This document shows positions 42,240 through 50,150 of a stretch of DNA of 64,000 nt, piece after piece. Under the pieces are notes generated by a model. That model searched no databases and was not told the DNA's origin. It worked only from the letters and a program-made list of their open reading frames with translations. A program made the position numbers and the translations under genes. How positions within the stretch are numbered: the stretch's first letter is position 1; each line of letters begins with the position of its first letter. Source of the DNA: Algibacter mikhailovii (GTDB lineage: Bacteria > Bacteroidota > Bacteroidia > Flavobacteriales > Flavobacteriaceae); NCBI RefSeq assembly GCF_014651495.1, contig NZ_BMWZ01000001.1, forward strand, positions 766,544 to 830,543, written 5' to 3'.

Positions 42240-43079
42240 ATGAAGTCCTTATTTGATTCAGTATCCTACAAGAGCAGTAAAATTGTTACTAAAACGTATA
42301 GCACCTCGTTTTCATTGGCAACAAAAATGCTTTACAGCTCTATAAGGGGGGATATATATAATATTTACGGCTTTGTCCGTTTTGCTGATGAAATTGTGGA
42401 CTCTTTTCATGATTACGACAAGGAGGCCCTATTTAATAGGTTTTCAGAAGACTTAGATCTCGCTCTCAAAAATAGAATAAGCCTAAACCCGATATTAAAT
42501 TCTTTTCAACACACCTTTCATAAGTATGGTTTAGAACGAGAATTGGTAGATGCATTCATGCAAAGTATGCGCTTAGATTTACACAAAACGGACTACCTTA
42601 CTGATGCTGAGTACAAAGCCTATATTTATGGATCGGCAGATGTTGTTGGTCTTATGTGCCTAAAAGTGTTTGTTAAAGGTAATACTGAAAAATATAATGA
42701 ATTGAAAGATACCGCTATGGCATTAGGTTCTGCATTTCAAAAAGTAAATTTCTTAAGAGATTTAAAAGCGGACTATGAAGGGTTAAATAGAACTTATTTT
42801 CCCAATACAGATTTAAAAAACCTAAATGAATCATCTAAACAAAATATTATAGACGATATTGAAGCAGATTTTGAAAAAGGACTTAGTGGTATCAAAAAAC
42901 TGCCTATTGAAGCTAAATTTGGTGTTTTTATGGCGTACAGGTATTACAGTCAACTTCTAAAAAAACTTAAAAAAACGCCTGCTTTAAAAATAAAAGATTC
43001 AAGAATAAGGGTTTCTAACCCTAAAAAAATTGAACTTTTAATGCGTAGTTATGTAAAATATCAATTAAATTTAATGTAA
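42240..43079 (+). CDS. crtB: Phytoene synthase
   Basis: A 279-aa head-to-head prenyl synthase joining two geranylgeranyl diphosphates to phytoene, the first committed carotenoid step. Both Asp-rich Mg2+/diphosphate motifs are present: FADEIVDSFHDYD near residue 45 and NFLRDLKADYEGLNRTYFP near 175. It lies 39 bp after crtI. The geranylgeranyl diphosphate synthase must be encoded elsewhere. Confidence 0.96.
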   Translation: MKSLFDSVSYKSSKIVTKTYSTSFSLATKMLYSSIRGDIYNIYGFVRFADEIVDSFHDYDKEALFNRFSEDLDLALKNRISLNPILNSFQHTFHKYGLERELVDAFMQSMRLDLHKTDYLTDAEYKAYIYGSADVVGLMCLKVFVKGNTEKYNELKDTAMALGSAFQKVNFLRDLKADYEGLNRTYFPNTDLKNLNESSKQNIIDDIEADFEKGLSGIKKLPIEAKFGVFMAYRYYSQLLKKLKKTPALKIKDSRIRVSNPKKIELLMRSYVKYQLNLM

Positions 43080-43088
43080 AATTCGACT

Positions 43089-43538
43089 ATGTTCATTCTC
43101 TATTGGATACTCATTTTTTTAGGCACATATTGCTTTATGGAATTCATGGCATGGTTTACACATAAGTACATTATGCATGGTTTTTTATGGCGTTTACACA
43201 AAGATCATCACCACAAAGACCATGATAGCTGGTTTGAGCGAAATGATGCTTTCTTTATTTTCTATGCGGTAGTAAGCATAGGATTCTTTTTGCTATGGCG
43301 CTATACGAGCTTTTGGCCTGGCTTACCTATAGGCCTCGGTATTTTTGCTTATGGCCTATCTTATTTTTTAGTGCATGATATTTTTATACACCAACGATTT
43401 AAATTGTTCAGAAATGCTAATAATTGGTATGCTAAAGGGGTAAGACGTGCTCATAAAATGCATCACAAGCATCTAGGAAAAAATCACGGTGAATGCTTTG
43501 GTATGTTATTCGTTCCCTTCAAATACTTCAAGAAATAG
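43089..43538 (+). CDS. crtZ: Beta-carotene hydroxylase
   Basis: A 149-aa membrane di-iron hydroxylase of the fatty-acid hydroxylase superfamily. The His clusters HKYIMHG, HKDHHHKDH, HDIFIHQR and HKMHHKH supply the iron ligands, between about four membrane helices. It adds 3-hydroxyl groups to beta-carotene to give zeaxanthin. It starts 9 bp after crtB. Short length is normal for bacterial CrtZ. Confidence 0.95.
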   Translation: MFILYWILIFLGTYCFMEFMAWFTHKYIMHGFLWRLHKDHHHKDHDSWFERNDAFFIFYAVVSIGFFLLWRYTSFWPGLPIGLGIFAYGLSYFLVHDIFIHQRFKLFRNANNWYAKGVRRAHKMHHKHLGKNHGECFGMLFVPFKYFKK

Positions 43539-43553
43539 TTTTTAATTGACTTT

Positions 43554-44699
43554 ATGTCTAATATTTCCTATTACGATTACATAATTATTGGAAATGGTCT
43601 AGCGGGTTTTCAACTGGCATTGAAAATGGCAGAAGATTATTTTTTTGATAGCAAAACCATAGCTTTAATTGATCCTTCCAATAAAAACACAAATGATAAA
43701 ACTTGGAGTTTTTGGGAAAAAGATGATGGACAATGGAAATCAATTACTCATAAAACATGGCAGCGCGCATCGGTATTCACGAATCAAAAAAAAATAGACC
43801 TTAAGCTAAAACCTTATTACTACAAATCCATTAAATCTATTGATTTCTATAAGGATGCTAAAGCAAAATTAAACGCTTGTAAAAACATTACTTTTATTAG
43901 AGATAAGGTTATTTCTCTTGAAGAATCGCATACGCCTGTGGTTAAAACGATAAACTACCATTTTTCGGCGTCTCATGTTTTTGACAGCAGAGTTCCAGAT
44001 GCTTTTTCGTTCAACTTAGAAGATAGTATTTCTATCATACAGCATTTCAAAGGCTGGGTAATAAAAACAGAGGACGATGTCTTTGACGAAAGGACGTTGA
44101 CCATGATGGACTATCGTCTAAAAGATGGTAATCAAACCACCTTCACTTATATTTTGCCGTTCTCAAAAACTGAGGCTTTAGTAGAATTCACTTATTTTAC
44201 TAGTGATCTCGTTAATGAAAACACCTATGATCATTATCTTAAAGCCTACATAAAAGATTTTCTTAAAATTGAAACCTACCAAGTCATTGAAACAGAAACA
44301 GGTCAAATACCAATGACTAATTTTTCATTTGAAAAATTCAACACAAAATACGTTACCAAAATAGGTACTGGTGGTGGTTGGGTTAAAAGTTCTACCGGTT
44401 ATTCTTTCAAGAATACTGAAAAAAAAGTCAAAATCATTCTAGCAAATTTGAAATCGGATAGACTAGCGTCAAAAGGATTATTCAAAAAAAGATTTCAATT
44501 TTATGATAAAATATTTCTTAAAGTCTTAAAGGATGACAATCATAAAGGAGAATGGATATTTCAGCAATTCTATGATAAAAACACAATTCAAACCATGTTT
44601 CGTTTTTTAGATGAAGACTCGAGTTTTATTGAAGAATTGAAAATTATGTGGTCTTTATTTTCTTGGAGTTTTATAAAATCCTTTTTCAAAACACTCTAA
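43554..44699 (+). CDS. crtY: Lycopene beta-cyclase
   Basis: A 381-aa flavoprotein of the CrtY type that closes both ends of lycopene to form beta-carotene. It begins with a dinucleotide fold (YDYIIIGNGLAGFQLAL), followed by NDKTWSFWEKDDG. The later motif IGTGGGWVKSSTGYSF is typical of the family. It is the last gene of the operon, 15 bp after crtZ. Its stop overlaps by 4 bp the stop of the convergent thioredoxin-like gene. Confidence 0.93.
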   Translation: MSNISYYDYIIIGNGLAGFQLALKMAEDYFFDSKTIALIDPSNKNTNDKTWSFWEKDDGQWKSITHKTWQRASVFTNQKKIDLKLKPYYYKSIKSIDFYKDAKAKLNACKNITFIRDKVISLEESHTPVVKTINYHFSASHVFDSRVPDAFSFNLEDSISIIQHFKGWVIKTEDDVFDERTLTMMDYRLKDGNQTTFTYILPFSKTEALVEFTYFTSDLVNENTYDHYLKAYIKDFLKIETYQVIETETGQIPMTNFSFEKFNTKYVTKIGTGGGWVKSSTGYSFKNTEKKVKIILANLKSDRLASKGLFKKRFQFYDKIFLKVLKDDNHKGEWIFQQFYDKNTIQTMFRFLDEDSSFIEELKIMWSLFSWSFIKSFFKTL

Positions 44700-45265
44700 T
44701 CTTTCGCTTCCAATAAAGCATCAATAGTTTGCCTTACCGTTTTACTATTCCAGTTAGCTGCCCCTGTTTTATCAATTACTATGTGTCCTTTTGTATCAAT
44801 TAAAAATGTTCTGGGTATGCTGCTTACATCAAAGGTATCTGGATATTGAGAAACGGGCTGAAACACCTTAAAGCTATAATTTTTTTCCTTTAGAAAATGT
44901 GCAATGTTTGCTTTTTCTTCATTGGAAACAAAAACGAATTCAATCTTATCTTTATAGGCATTATAAAGTTTTTCAAGGCTTGGCATTTCAGCAATACATG
45001 GAGGACACCAAGTGGCCCAGAAATTCACCAAAACAATTTTACCTTTCATTGTTTTAAAATTAAACTTATGGTCTTGGTTGTCCTTTAAATACCAATTATA
45101 ATTTGTTAAAATGTCGCGATTTGTCGGGGCAATTGTTCTCGGACTAAACTGAGCTAATCCCTTGTTTAACCAAATTTGAATTGGTTGTCTAGTTTGGGGT
45201 ATTATGAATAAACCAATAACAATTATAAAGACAATATTTTTAAGTTTTGATTTATTCGTTTTCAT
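44696..45265 (-). CDS. TlpA-type thioredoxin-fold protein, membrane-anchored
   Basis: A 189-aa protein from the Met beginning MKTNKSKLKNIVF; 12 residues of an upstream extension lack signal features. One N-terminal membrane helix (about 10-26) places a thioredoxin fold in the periplasm. The active site is WCPPC in FWATWCPPCIAEMPS, and the cis-Pro is in SIPRTF. It reduces or oxidises thiols in envelope proteins, for example in cytochrome maturation. It converges with crtY and is not part of the crt operon. Confidence 0.88.
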   Translation of the reverse strand: MKTNKSKLKNIVFIIVIGLFIIPQTRQPIQIWLNKGLAQFSPRTIAPTNRDILTNYNWYLKDNQDHKFNFKTMKGKIVLVNFWATWCPPCIAEMPSLEKLYNAYKDKIEFVFVSNEEKANIAHFLKEKNYSFKVFQPVSQYPDTFDVSSIPRTFLIDTKGHIVIDKTGAANWNSKTVRQTIDALLEAKD

Positions 45266-45329
45266 AAATAAAATAGTGCATGATTTCTGGTTCAAAATCA
45301 TGCTCTAAATGTAATAAATAATATGTGTA

Positions 45330-46202
45330 CTATCTAGAAACAATACCTGTAGGTAATGAGGCTAAATTTTTACCAAAATCATGAGTTGCAGGCGCTGTTT
45401 CTTGACCTGCTGTGCCTACTAATGGTTTCATTGCAAAAGGCAATGGCGAATCATCTGGTACAGGTTCAACTGAAATAACTACTGTTCTGCCTCTAATATC
45501 CAAAGGGAATACTTCACCGGAAGGGGCATTTATAAAAAAGTCCTCTCCAGGAACAGGAGGTCCAGGTTGCAATGTTTCACTAAAACCATCAAAATTATCA
45601 GCGGTATTAAAGACCTGAAACGTTCCCGTTGTAATTGGTCCATTTTCACCTACAACCCAACCTTCATAAGCCCAGCCAGGAGATAATGTTGGTAAATCAA
45701 AATTGGGTGTTGGCGGGGCTCCTGGAGTGCCAAACCAAACACCATAATGATCATTACCGTTATTCATTCCTGTTTCATCAGTGGGTGTTCTTAAAAAGAA
45801 TGCTCCTGCGGCCATACTAAAATCACCAACTATGCCGGTACTCACATTGGCTGTACGTCCTGAAAAATCACCAGATAACACTTTAGTGTCTGCCGGCGCT
45901 AAAGCCTCAGCTCCCGTTTCACCAGCCGGTTCAATGGATAACACAAAGGTTGTTGCTGCTTCTAACTGAGCGGCATCAACGTTAAAAGATTGAGGAAAAT
46001 CTATTGAGGAAAACGTACCCGTTGAAACCGGAGCCCCATCTACTATAATCCAGCCCTCATAGACGTAATTACTTCCTAAAGCCTCTAATCCTTCTAAATT
46101 TAAACTTAAAGTTGCAGTTGAAGGTGTATTATCATCATCACTACTGCACGAGGTAGCACAAAAACTCAAGGTCAGTGCTACTAAAATCATTTTTTTAATC
46201 AT
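45330..46202 (-). CDS. Surface lipoprotein with two repeated beta domains
   Basis: A 290-aa lipoprotein. The signal ends ATSC and is followed by SSDDDN, which resembles the lipoprotein export signal that sends flavobacterial lipoproteins to the cell surface. Two halves repeat the same pattern: YEGWIIVDGAPVSTGTFSS (about 48-66) and YEGWVVGENGPITTGTFQ (about 182-199), each followed by a stretch like VLSIEPAGETG or VISVEPVPDDSP. This YEGW...TGTF pattern occurs in proteins annotated as anti-sigma-factor-like domains; the function is unknown. The gene is followed, 64 bp further, by the thioredoxin-like gene. Confidence 0.7.
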   Translation of the reverse strand: MIKKMILVALTLSFCATSCSSDDDNTPSTATLSLNLEGLEALGSNYVYEGWIIVDGAPVSTGTFSSIDFPQSFNVDAAQLEAATTFVLSIEPAGETGAEALAPADTKVLSGDFSGRTANVSTGIVGDFSMAAGAFFLRTPTDETGMNNGNDHYGVWFGTPGAPPTPNFDLPTLSPGWAYEGWVVGENGPITTGTFQVFNTADNFDGFSETLQPGPPVPGEDFFINAPSGEVFPLDIRGRTVVISVEPVPDDSPLPFAMKPLVGTAGQETAPATHDFGKNLASLPTGIVSR

Positions 46203-46273
46203 GGTATGTCTTTTATATTTTAATACTTCAAAAATATACCAGAATAAAAACGTGAAATGTTAGCTAGCTAACA

Positions 46274-46945
46274 CTAGGCTATTTTTTTACAAATTCGAAT
46301 CTCTTTTCTATTAAATTCAATAATATTTTCCTCTTTTAATTCATTCAAGAGGATGTTTAAAGTAGGCCTAGAAGTGCCTATTAAGGATGCAATATCCTTT
46401 TGCGTATAAGGGTGTTGAATCACTTTATCGCCAGTTTTATCACAGTCATATCCATAATCAGAACATAATTCATCTAGAAACTCCACAAGACGTGTTCTAG
46501 CATCTTTAAATAACAGCAGCTGTAGGCGTCTTTCTAATTTCCTTAACCTAAAACCAATGACCTTATATATTTTTAAGCTAAAGGTCTTATTATTACGCAT
46601 TAACTCATGCATAGTATCCACTCCTACAGGACAAATACTGGTGGCATTATCTATGGATTGTGCAAATTCTTCTCTTTTATTTTCACCTAAAATGGCGGTT
46701 TCTCCAAACAATTCTCCTCTAGATAAAATAGCCTTTACTACCTCATCGCCATCCTCATTATAATAGCCAATTTTTACTTTTCCTTTCTCTATAAGGTATA
46801 CTTTATTTGCAGAGTCCTCTTCAAAATATATATAGTCTTTCTTCCTGTAAGCATCAAAATCATGAACTGCTTTATAAGCTTTGAATTTATGCGGACACAA
46901 CAAATTGAAAAGGTTTACGTCATCAAAAAACCACAATGATTTCAT
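46274..46945 (-). CDS. Crp/Fnr-family transcriptional regulator
   Basis: A 223-aa protein. A cyclic-nucleotide-type beta-roll sensor domain occupies about 25-125 (KGKVKIGYYNEDGDEV; GELFGETAILGENKREEFA), followed by the dimer helix and a winged helix at about 165-220 (YTQKDIASLIGTSRPTLNILLNELKEENIIEF). No Fnr-type Cys cluster is evident; the few Cys residues are scattered. The ligand may be a cyclic nucleotide or the domain may be ligand-free. Target genes are unknown. It lies 71 bp upstream of the lipoprotein gene on the same strand and could control it. Confidence 0.92.
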   Translation of the reverse strand: MKSLWFFDDVNLFNLLCPHKFKAYKAVHDFDAYRKKDYIYFEEDSANKVYLIEKGKVKIGYYNEDGDEVVKAILSRGELFGETAILGENKREEFAQSIDNATSICPVGVDTMHELMRNNKTFSLKIYKVIGFRLRKLERRLQLLLFKDARTRLVEFLDELCSDYGYDCDKTGDKVIQHPYTQKDIASLIGTSRPTLNILLNELKEENIIEFNRKEIRICKKIA

Positions 46946-47016
46946 GTTATATTAATAGTGTTAGCAAGTATTAGGTCGACAAACACCTTAATTACTTACC
47001 TAAAGACCAAAAAAAA

Positions 47017-47033
47017 CCTCCAATATATGGAGG
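47017..47033 (-). terminator. Terminator after the DUF5606 gene
   Basis: Stem CCTCCA/TGGAGG with loop ATATA, followed on the minus strand by eight T, about 25 bp after the stop. It ends the ruvX-def-DUF5606 transcript. Confidence 0.88.
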
Positions 47034-47057
47034 CTTATTTTTTATCTTATTAACTAT

Positions 47058-47477
47058 TTATTCTTCTTCATCTTGTTGATCCTCATCAATTAAGGCGTCT
47101 AACATATCATGCTGTTGTAGTAAATTATACCATTGAATAACTTTTTTAATATCACTTGCATATACGCGATCTTCATCATAATCTGGCAATACATCAAAGA
47201 AATACTCTTCCAATTTATCTTTACCGTCTTTTGGTTTTACAGATGTCAATCCTCCGTTTTCCTTTGTTTTAATATTAGCAAAGACCTTTTTTAATGGCAC
47301 TTCTTCTGTTAAAGTATAAATGGCAATTTCACTTAACACGCTAACATTATTCTGCACACTAACAGAGATACGTTTGTTATCTAGAAGAGATTCTGCTACA
47401 AAACCCCCACGTGTTTGAGTTATTAATTTATATAACCCTGGCTTACCTGAAATTGAAATTACTTTATCTAAACTCAT
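47058..47477 (-). CDS. DUF5606 family protein
   Basis: A 139-aa cytoplasmic protein. The N-terminal 75 residues (VISISGKPGLYKLITQTRGGFVAESLLDNKR) are the DUF5606 core, conserved in Bacteroidota and usually found beside peptide deformylase. The C-terminus is acidic (DEDQQDEEE). Its function is not known. It is the third gene of a run with ruvX and def. Confidence 0.85.
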   Translation of the reverse strand: MSLDKVISISGKPGLYKLITQTRGGFVAESLLDNKRISVSVQNNVSVLSEIAIYTLTEEVPLKKVFANIKTKENGGLTSVKPKDGKDKLEEYFFDVLPDYDEDRVYASDIKKVIQWYNLLQQHDMLDALIDEDQQDEEE

Positions 47478-47531
47478 ATATTATTTTTTGAAAAGCGCAA
47501 ATATCATCTGTTTATTAATGCCCTGCAAATA

Positions 47532-48122
47532 TTATCGTTTCTTTTTTTGATTAGGGAAACGCATTCTATAATCAACATCTACTTTACCTTTAGAAATATT
47601 TGTAAGTCTACTTTTAATTAATCGTTTCTTAAAACTAGACAATTTATCAGTAAATAAAACCCCTTCAATATGATCATATTCATGTTGAATAACACGTGCT
47701 ATAAGTCCATCAAATGATTCGGTATGAGCCTCAAAATTTTCATCTAGATACGATACCGTAATCTTAGGTTTTCTAAAAACATCTTCTCTAACATCTGGTA
47801 TACTTAAACAGCCTTCATTAAAAACCCATTCATCTCCATCCTCCTCAATAATTTGAGCATTGATAAATACACGCTTAAATGTACCCAAAGCTTTTTGTTC
47901 AGCTTCAGTTAAGTCTTGATCTTCAGCAAAAGGTGAGGTATCTACTAAAAATAGTCTAATAGCCAAACCTATTTGTGGCGCAGCCAATCCAACGCCAGAT
48001 GCGTTGTACATGGTTTCAAACATATTTTCTAATAAAACATCAAATTTGGGATAATCTTTAGAAATATCTTTGCTTTTCTTTTTTAATACTGGATCGCCAT
48101 AAGCTACTATTGGTAAAATCAT
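47532..48122 (-). CDS. def: Peptide deformylase
   Basis: A 196-aa metalloenzyme that removes the formyl group from nascent proteins. All three motifs are present: GVGLAAPQIG (about 42), EGCLSIP (about 101, Cys metal ligand) and QHEYDHIEG (about 143, both His ligands and the catalytic Glu). It is an essential gene, between ruvX and the DUF5606 gene in a conserved flavobacterial arrangement. Confidence 0.98.
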   Translation of the reverse strand: MILPIVAYGDPVLKKKSKDISKDYPKFDVLLENMFETMYNASGVGLAAPQIGLAIRLFLVDTSPFAEDQDLTEAEQKALGTFKRVFINAQIIEEDGDEWVFNEGCLSIPDVREDVFRKPKITVSYLDENFEAHTESFDGLIARVIQHEYDHIEGVLFTDKLSSFKKRLIKSRLTNISKGKVDVDYRMRFPNQKKKR

Positions 48123-48206
48123 ACTGTGCTACAAATTAGTTTTGCAAAAGTACAATTCTTATTATTTATGATAATACTTTCTCTAAGTATTTCTTAAAGA
48201 ATTAAT

Positions 48207-48617
48207 CTATTTAGAATACAAATAGCTCTGTAAAATCAAAGTAGCACTTATCTCATCAATTAAAGCCTTATCTCTTCGCTTTTTTTTCTTTAGGCCACTA
48301 TCAATCATAGTTTGAAATGCCATCTTTGAAGTAAAACGTTCATCAACACGCTGCACAGGAATATGAGGAAAAACCTTTGTCAGCTTACTAATAAAAGGTT
48401 GTATATGTGCTTCGCTTTCTGAAGCCGTATTATTCATTTGTTTAGGTTCGCCTACTAAAAACAATTCCACGTTCTCATTTTTGAGATAATTTCGCAAAAA
48501 TGGCAACAATTCTTTAGTATCCACAGTTGTTAAACCAGATGCAATAATTTGCAACTCATCTGTTACGGCAAGCCCTGTTCTTTTGGTTCCAAAATCTATT
48601 GCTAATATACGTGCCAT
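48207..48617 (-). CDS. ruvX: Holliday junction resolvase-like protein RuvX/YqgF
   Basis: A 136-aa RNase H-fold protein. It starts MARILAIDFGTKRTGLAV, with the first catalytic Asp in IDFGTKR. VQRVDERFTSKMA and the late Asp in LIDEISATL complete the site. A Met one codon upstream is also possible. YqgF homologues act in ribosomal RNA maturation and possibly junction resolution. First gene of the def transcript, 84 bp before it. Confidence 0.95.
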   Translation of the reverse strand: MARILAIDFGTKRTGLAVTDELQIIASGLTTVDTKELLPFLRNYLKNENVELFLVGEPKQMNNTASESEAHIQPFISKLTKVFPHIPVQRVDERFTSKMAFQTMIDSGLKKKKRRDKALIDEISATLILQSYLYSK

Positions 48618-48650
48618 CAATTATTTTATTGCAAAAATAGAATTAAAACC

Positions 48651-48681
48651 AGAAAGGCCACCCATTTAGGGAAGCCTTTCT
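48651..48681 (-). terminator. Terminator after the 93-aa protein gene
   Basis: Stem AGAAAGGC/GCCTTTCT with a 15-nt loop, followed on the minus strand by GGTTTTAATT. It is between the small gene and ruvX. Confidence 0.65.
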
Positions 48682-48725
48682 TAGTGATTTAACCTCAATT
48701 ATTAAAGTTTCGAATATTATTACTT

Positions 48726-49007
48726 TTAAGCTTTTATTACTTTATTTATTTTAGGAAAAACAAAACTAATATTTCCTGCATTTCTTTTTAAATTTAAATA
48801 GATTCTAATGTCACTACAAGATTTTGAAATACTTGATTTCAATTCTGCTGCGTCTATCAATTTTATTTCATTAACCGTGTTTTCATCTTGAGTATTTATA
48901 GAACTATTGTTAGAGGGCGTGTCCTTTTTATTTAACTCAGTCTCTTGAGCACTAACCACTGTGCATGTTAGAATAAAAACTAGGATTAAAAGAAAATTTG
49001 ATTTCAT
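48726..49007 (-). CDS. Small exported protein of unknown function
   Basis: A 93-aa protein, translated from MKSNFLLILVFIL because this Met begins a clear signal peptide ending VVSAQ; a Met 25 codons upstream was rejected. The mature part is about 70 residues, polar and Asn/Thr-rich at first (NKKDTPSNNSSINTQDENT), then LKSSISKSCSDIRIYLNLKRN. No family recognised. Confidence 0.6.
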   Translation of the reverse strand: MKSNFLLILVFILTCTVVSAQETELNKKDTPSNNSSINTQDENTVNEIKLIDAAELKSSISKSCSDIRIYLNLKRNAGNISFVFPKINKVIKA

Positions 49008-49309
49008 TGTTTTATAATTGTTTGATGACGCAAATATATATTCAGCATGAAGCTCATCTGCAAAAAAATAGTTGTAAACCATGAATTTTCGATTAGTAGA
49101 GCAGTAACTCTATTTTGTCGACGAATGGTTACAATAACCTATTTTATCGTTTAAAGACCATGTTTTAAGTCATACATCTAACATGTATCATGATAAAAAG
49201 ATTAAATGCCATTTCTACCCTATCAAAAACTTCTTAAGAATTACTCATTCTTCAAATAAAAGGACTTAATATTATGTTCATTTCATCTCATTTTTTAAAT
49301 GATAGCTAG

Positions 49310-49317
49310 TATATTTG
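49310..49317 (+). promoter_or_regulatory. -7 promoter element for dapD
   Basis: TATATTTG matches TAnnTTTG exactly and lies 17 bp before the dapD start codon. No TTG at the ideal 19-bp distance. Confidence 0.55.
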
Positions 49318-49334
49318 TTCAAAATTTTAAATCA

Positions 49335-50150
49335 ATGACTGAATTACAACAAATCATAGAGAAGGCTTGGGATAACAGAGCTTTATTGACAGAAGAAAAA
49401 ACAATCGCAGCAATAAGAAAGGTTATAGATCTATTAGATAAAGGCGAACTAAGAGTTGCAGAACCTATTGAAGGTGGTTGGCAGGTTAATGAATGGGTAA
49501 AAAAAGGAGTTGTTCTATATTTCCCTATTCAAAAAATGGAAACTATTGAATGTGGTCCACTTGAATTTCATGATAAAATTCCTTTAAAAACAGGATACGC
49601 TGAAAAAGGAATTAGAGTTGTACCACATGCTGTTGCTAGGCATGGTGCGTATATATCAAGCGGAACTATTTTAATGCCTAGTTATGTAAATATTGGTGCA
49701 TATGTTGACGAAGGAACCATGGTAGATACTTGGGCAACGGTTGGAAGCTGTGCTCAAATAGGTAAAAATGTTCATTTATCTGGAGGTGTTGGAATTGGTG
49801 GTGTACTTGAACCATTGCAAGCTGCTCCTGTAATTATAGAAGATAATGCCTTTATTGGTAGTAGATGTATTGTTGTCGAAGGTGTTCGTGTGGAAACAGA
49901 AGCTGTATTAGGTGCTGGAGTTACTTTAACCATGAGTACTAAAATCATTGATGTTACCGGAGAAACTCCCTTAGAATATAAAGGTATTGTTCCTGCCCGT
50001 TCGGTGGTTATTCCTGGAAGTTATACCAAAGAATTCCCTTCTGGAAGCTTTAATGTACCCTGTGCGTTAATTATTGGTAAACGTAAAGAAAGTACAAACA
50101 AAAAAACATCACTTAACGATGCCCTACGTGAACATGATGTAGCTGTGTAA
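49335..50150 (+). CDS. dapD: Tetrahydrodipicolinate N-succinyltransferase
   Basis: A 271-aa left-handed beta-helix acyltransferase of the lysine and meso-diaminopimelate (peptidoglycan) pathway. It succinylates tetrahydrodipicolinate using succinyl-CoA. The N-terminal helical domain (1-100) precedes hexapeptide repeats (SYVNIGAYVDEGTMVDTWATVGSCAQIGKN and IEDNAFIGSRCIVVEGVRVE). Start MTELQQIIEK was chosen because it is the usual N-terminus of the family and follows a -7 box. The glycosyltransferase gene starts on the very next base after its stop. Confidence 0.97.
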   Translation: MTELQQIIEKAWDNRALLTEEKTIAAIRKVIDLLDKGELRVAEPIEGGWQVNEWVKKGVVLYFPIQKMETIECGPLEFHDKIPLKTGYAEKGIRVVPHAVARHGAYISSGTILMPSYVNIGAYVDEGTMVDTWATVGSCAQIGKNVHLSGGVGIGGVLEPLQAAPVIIEDNAFIGSRCIVVEGVRVETEAVLGAGVTLTMSTKIIDVTGETPLEYKGIVPARSVVIPGSYTKEFPSGSFNVPCALIIGKRKESTNKKTSLNDALREHDVAV

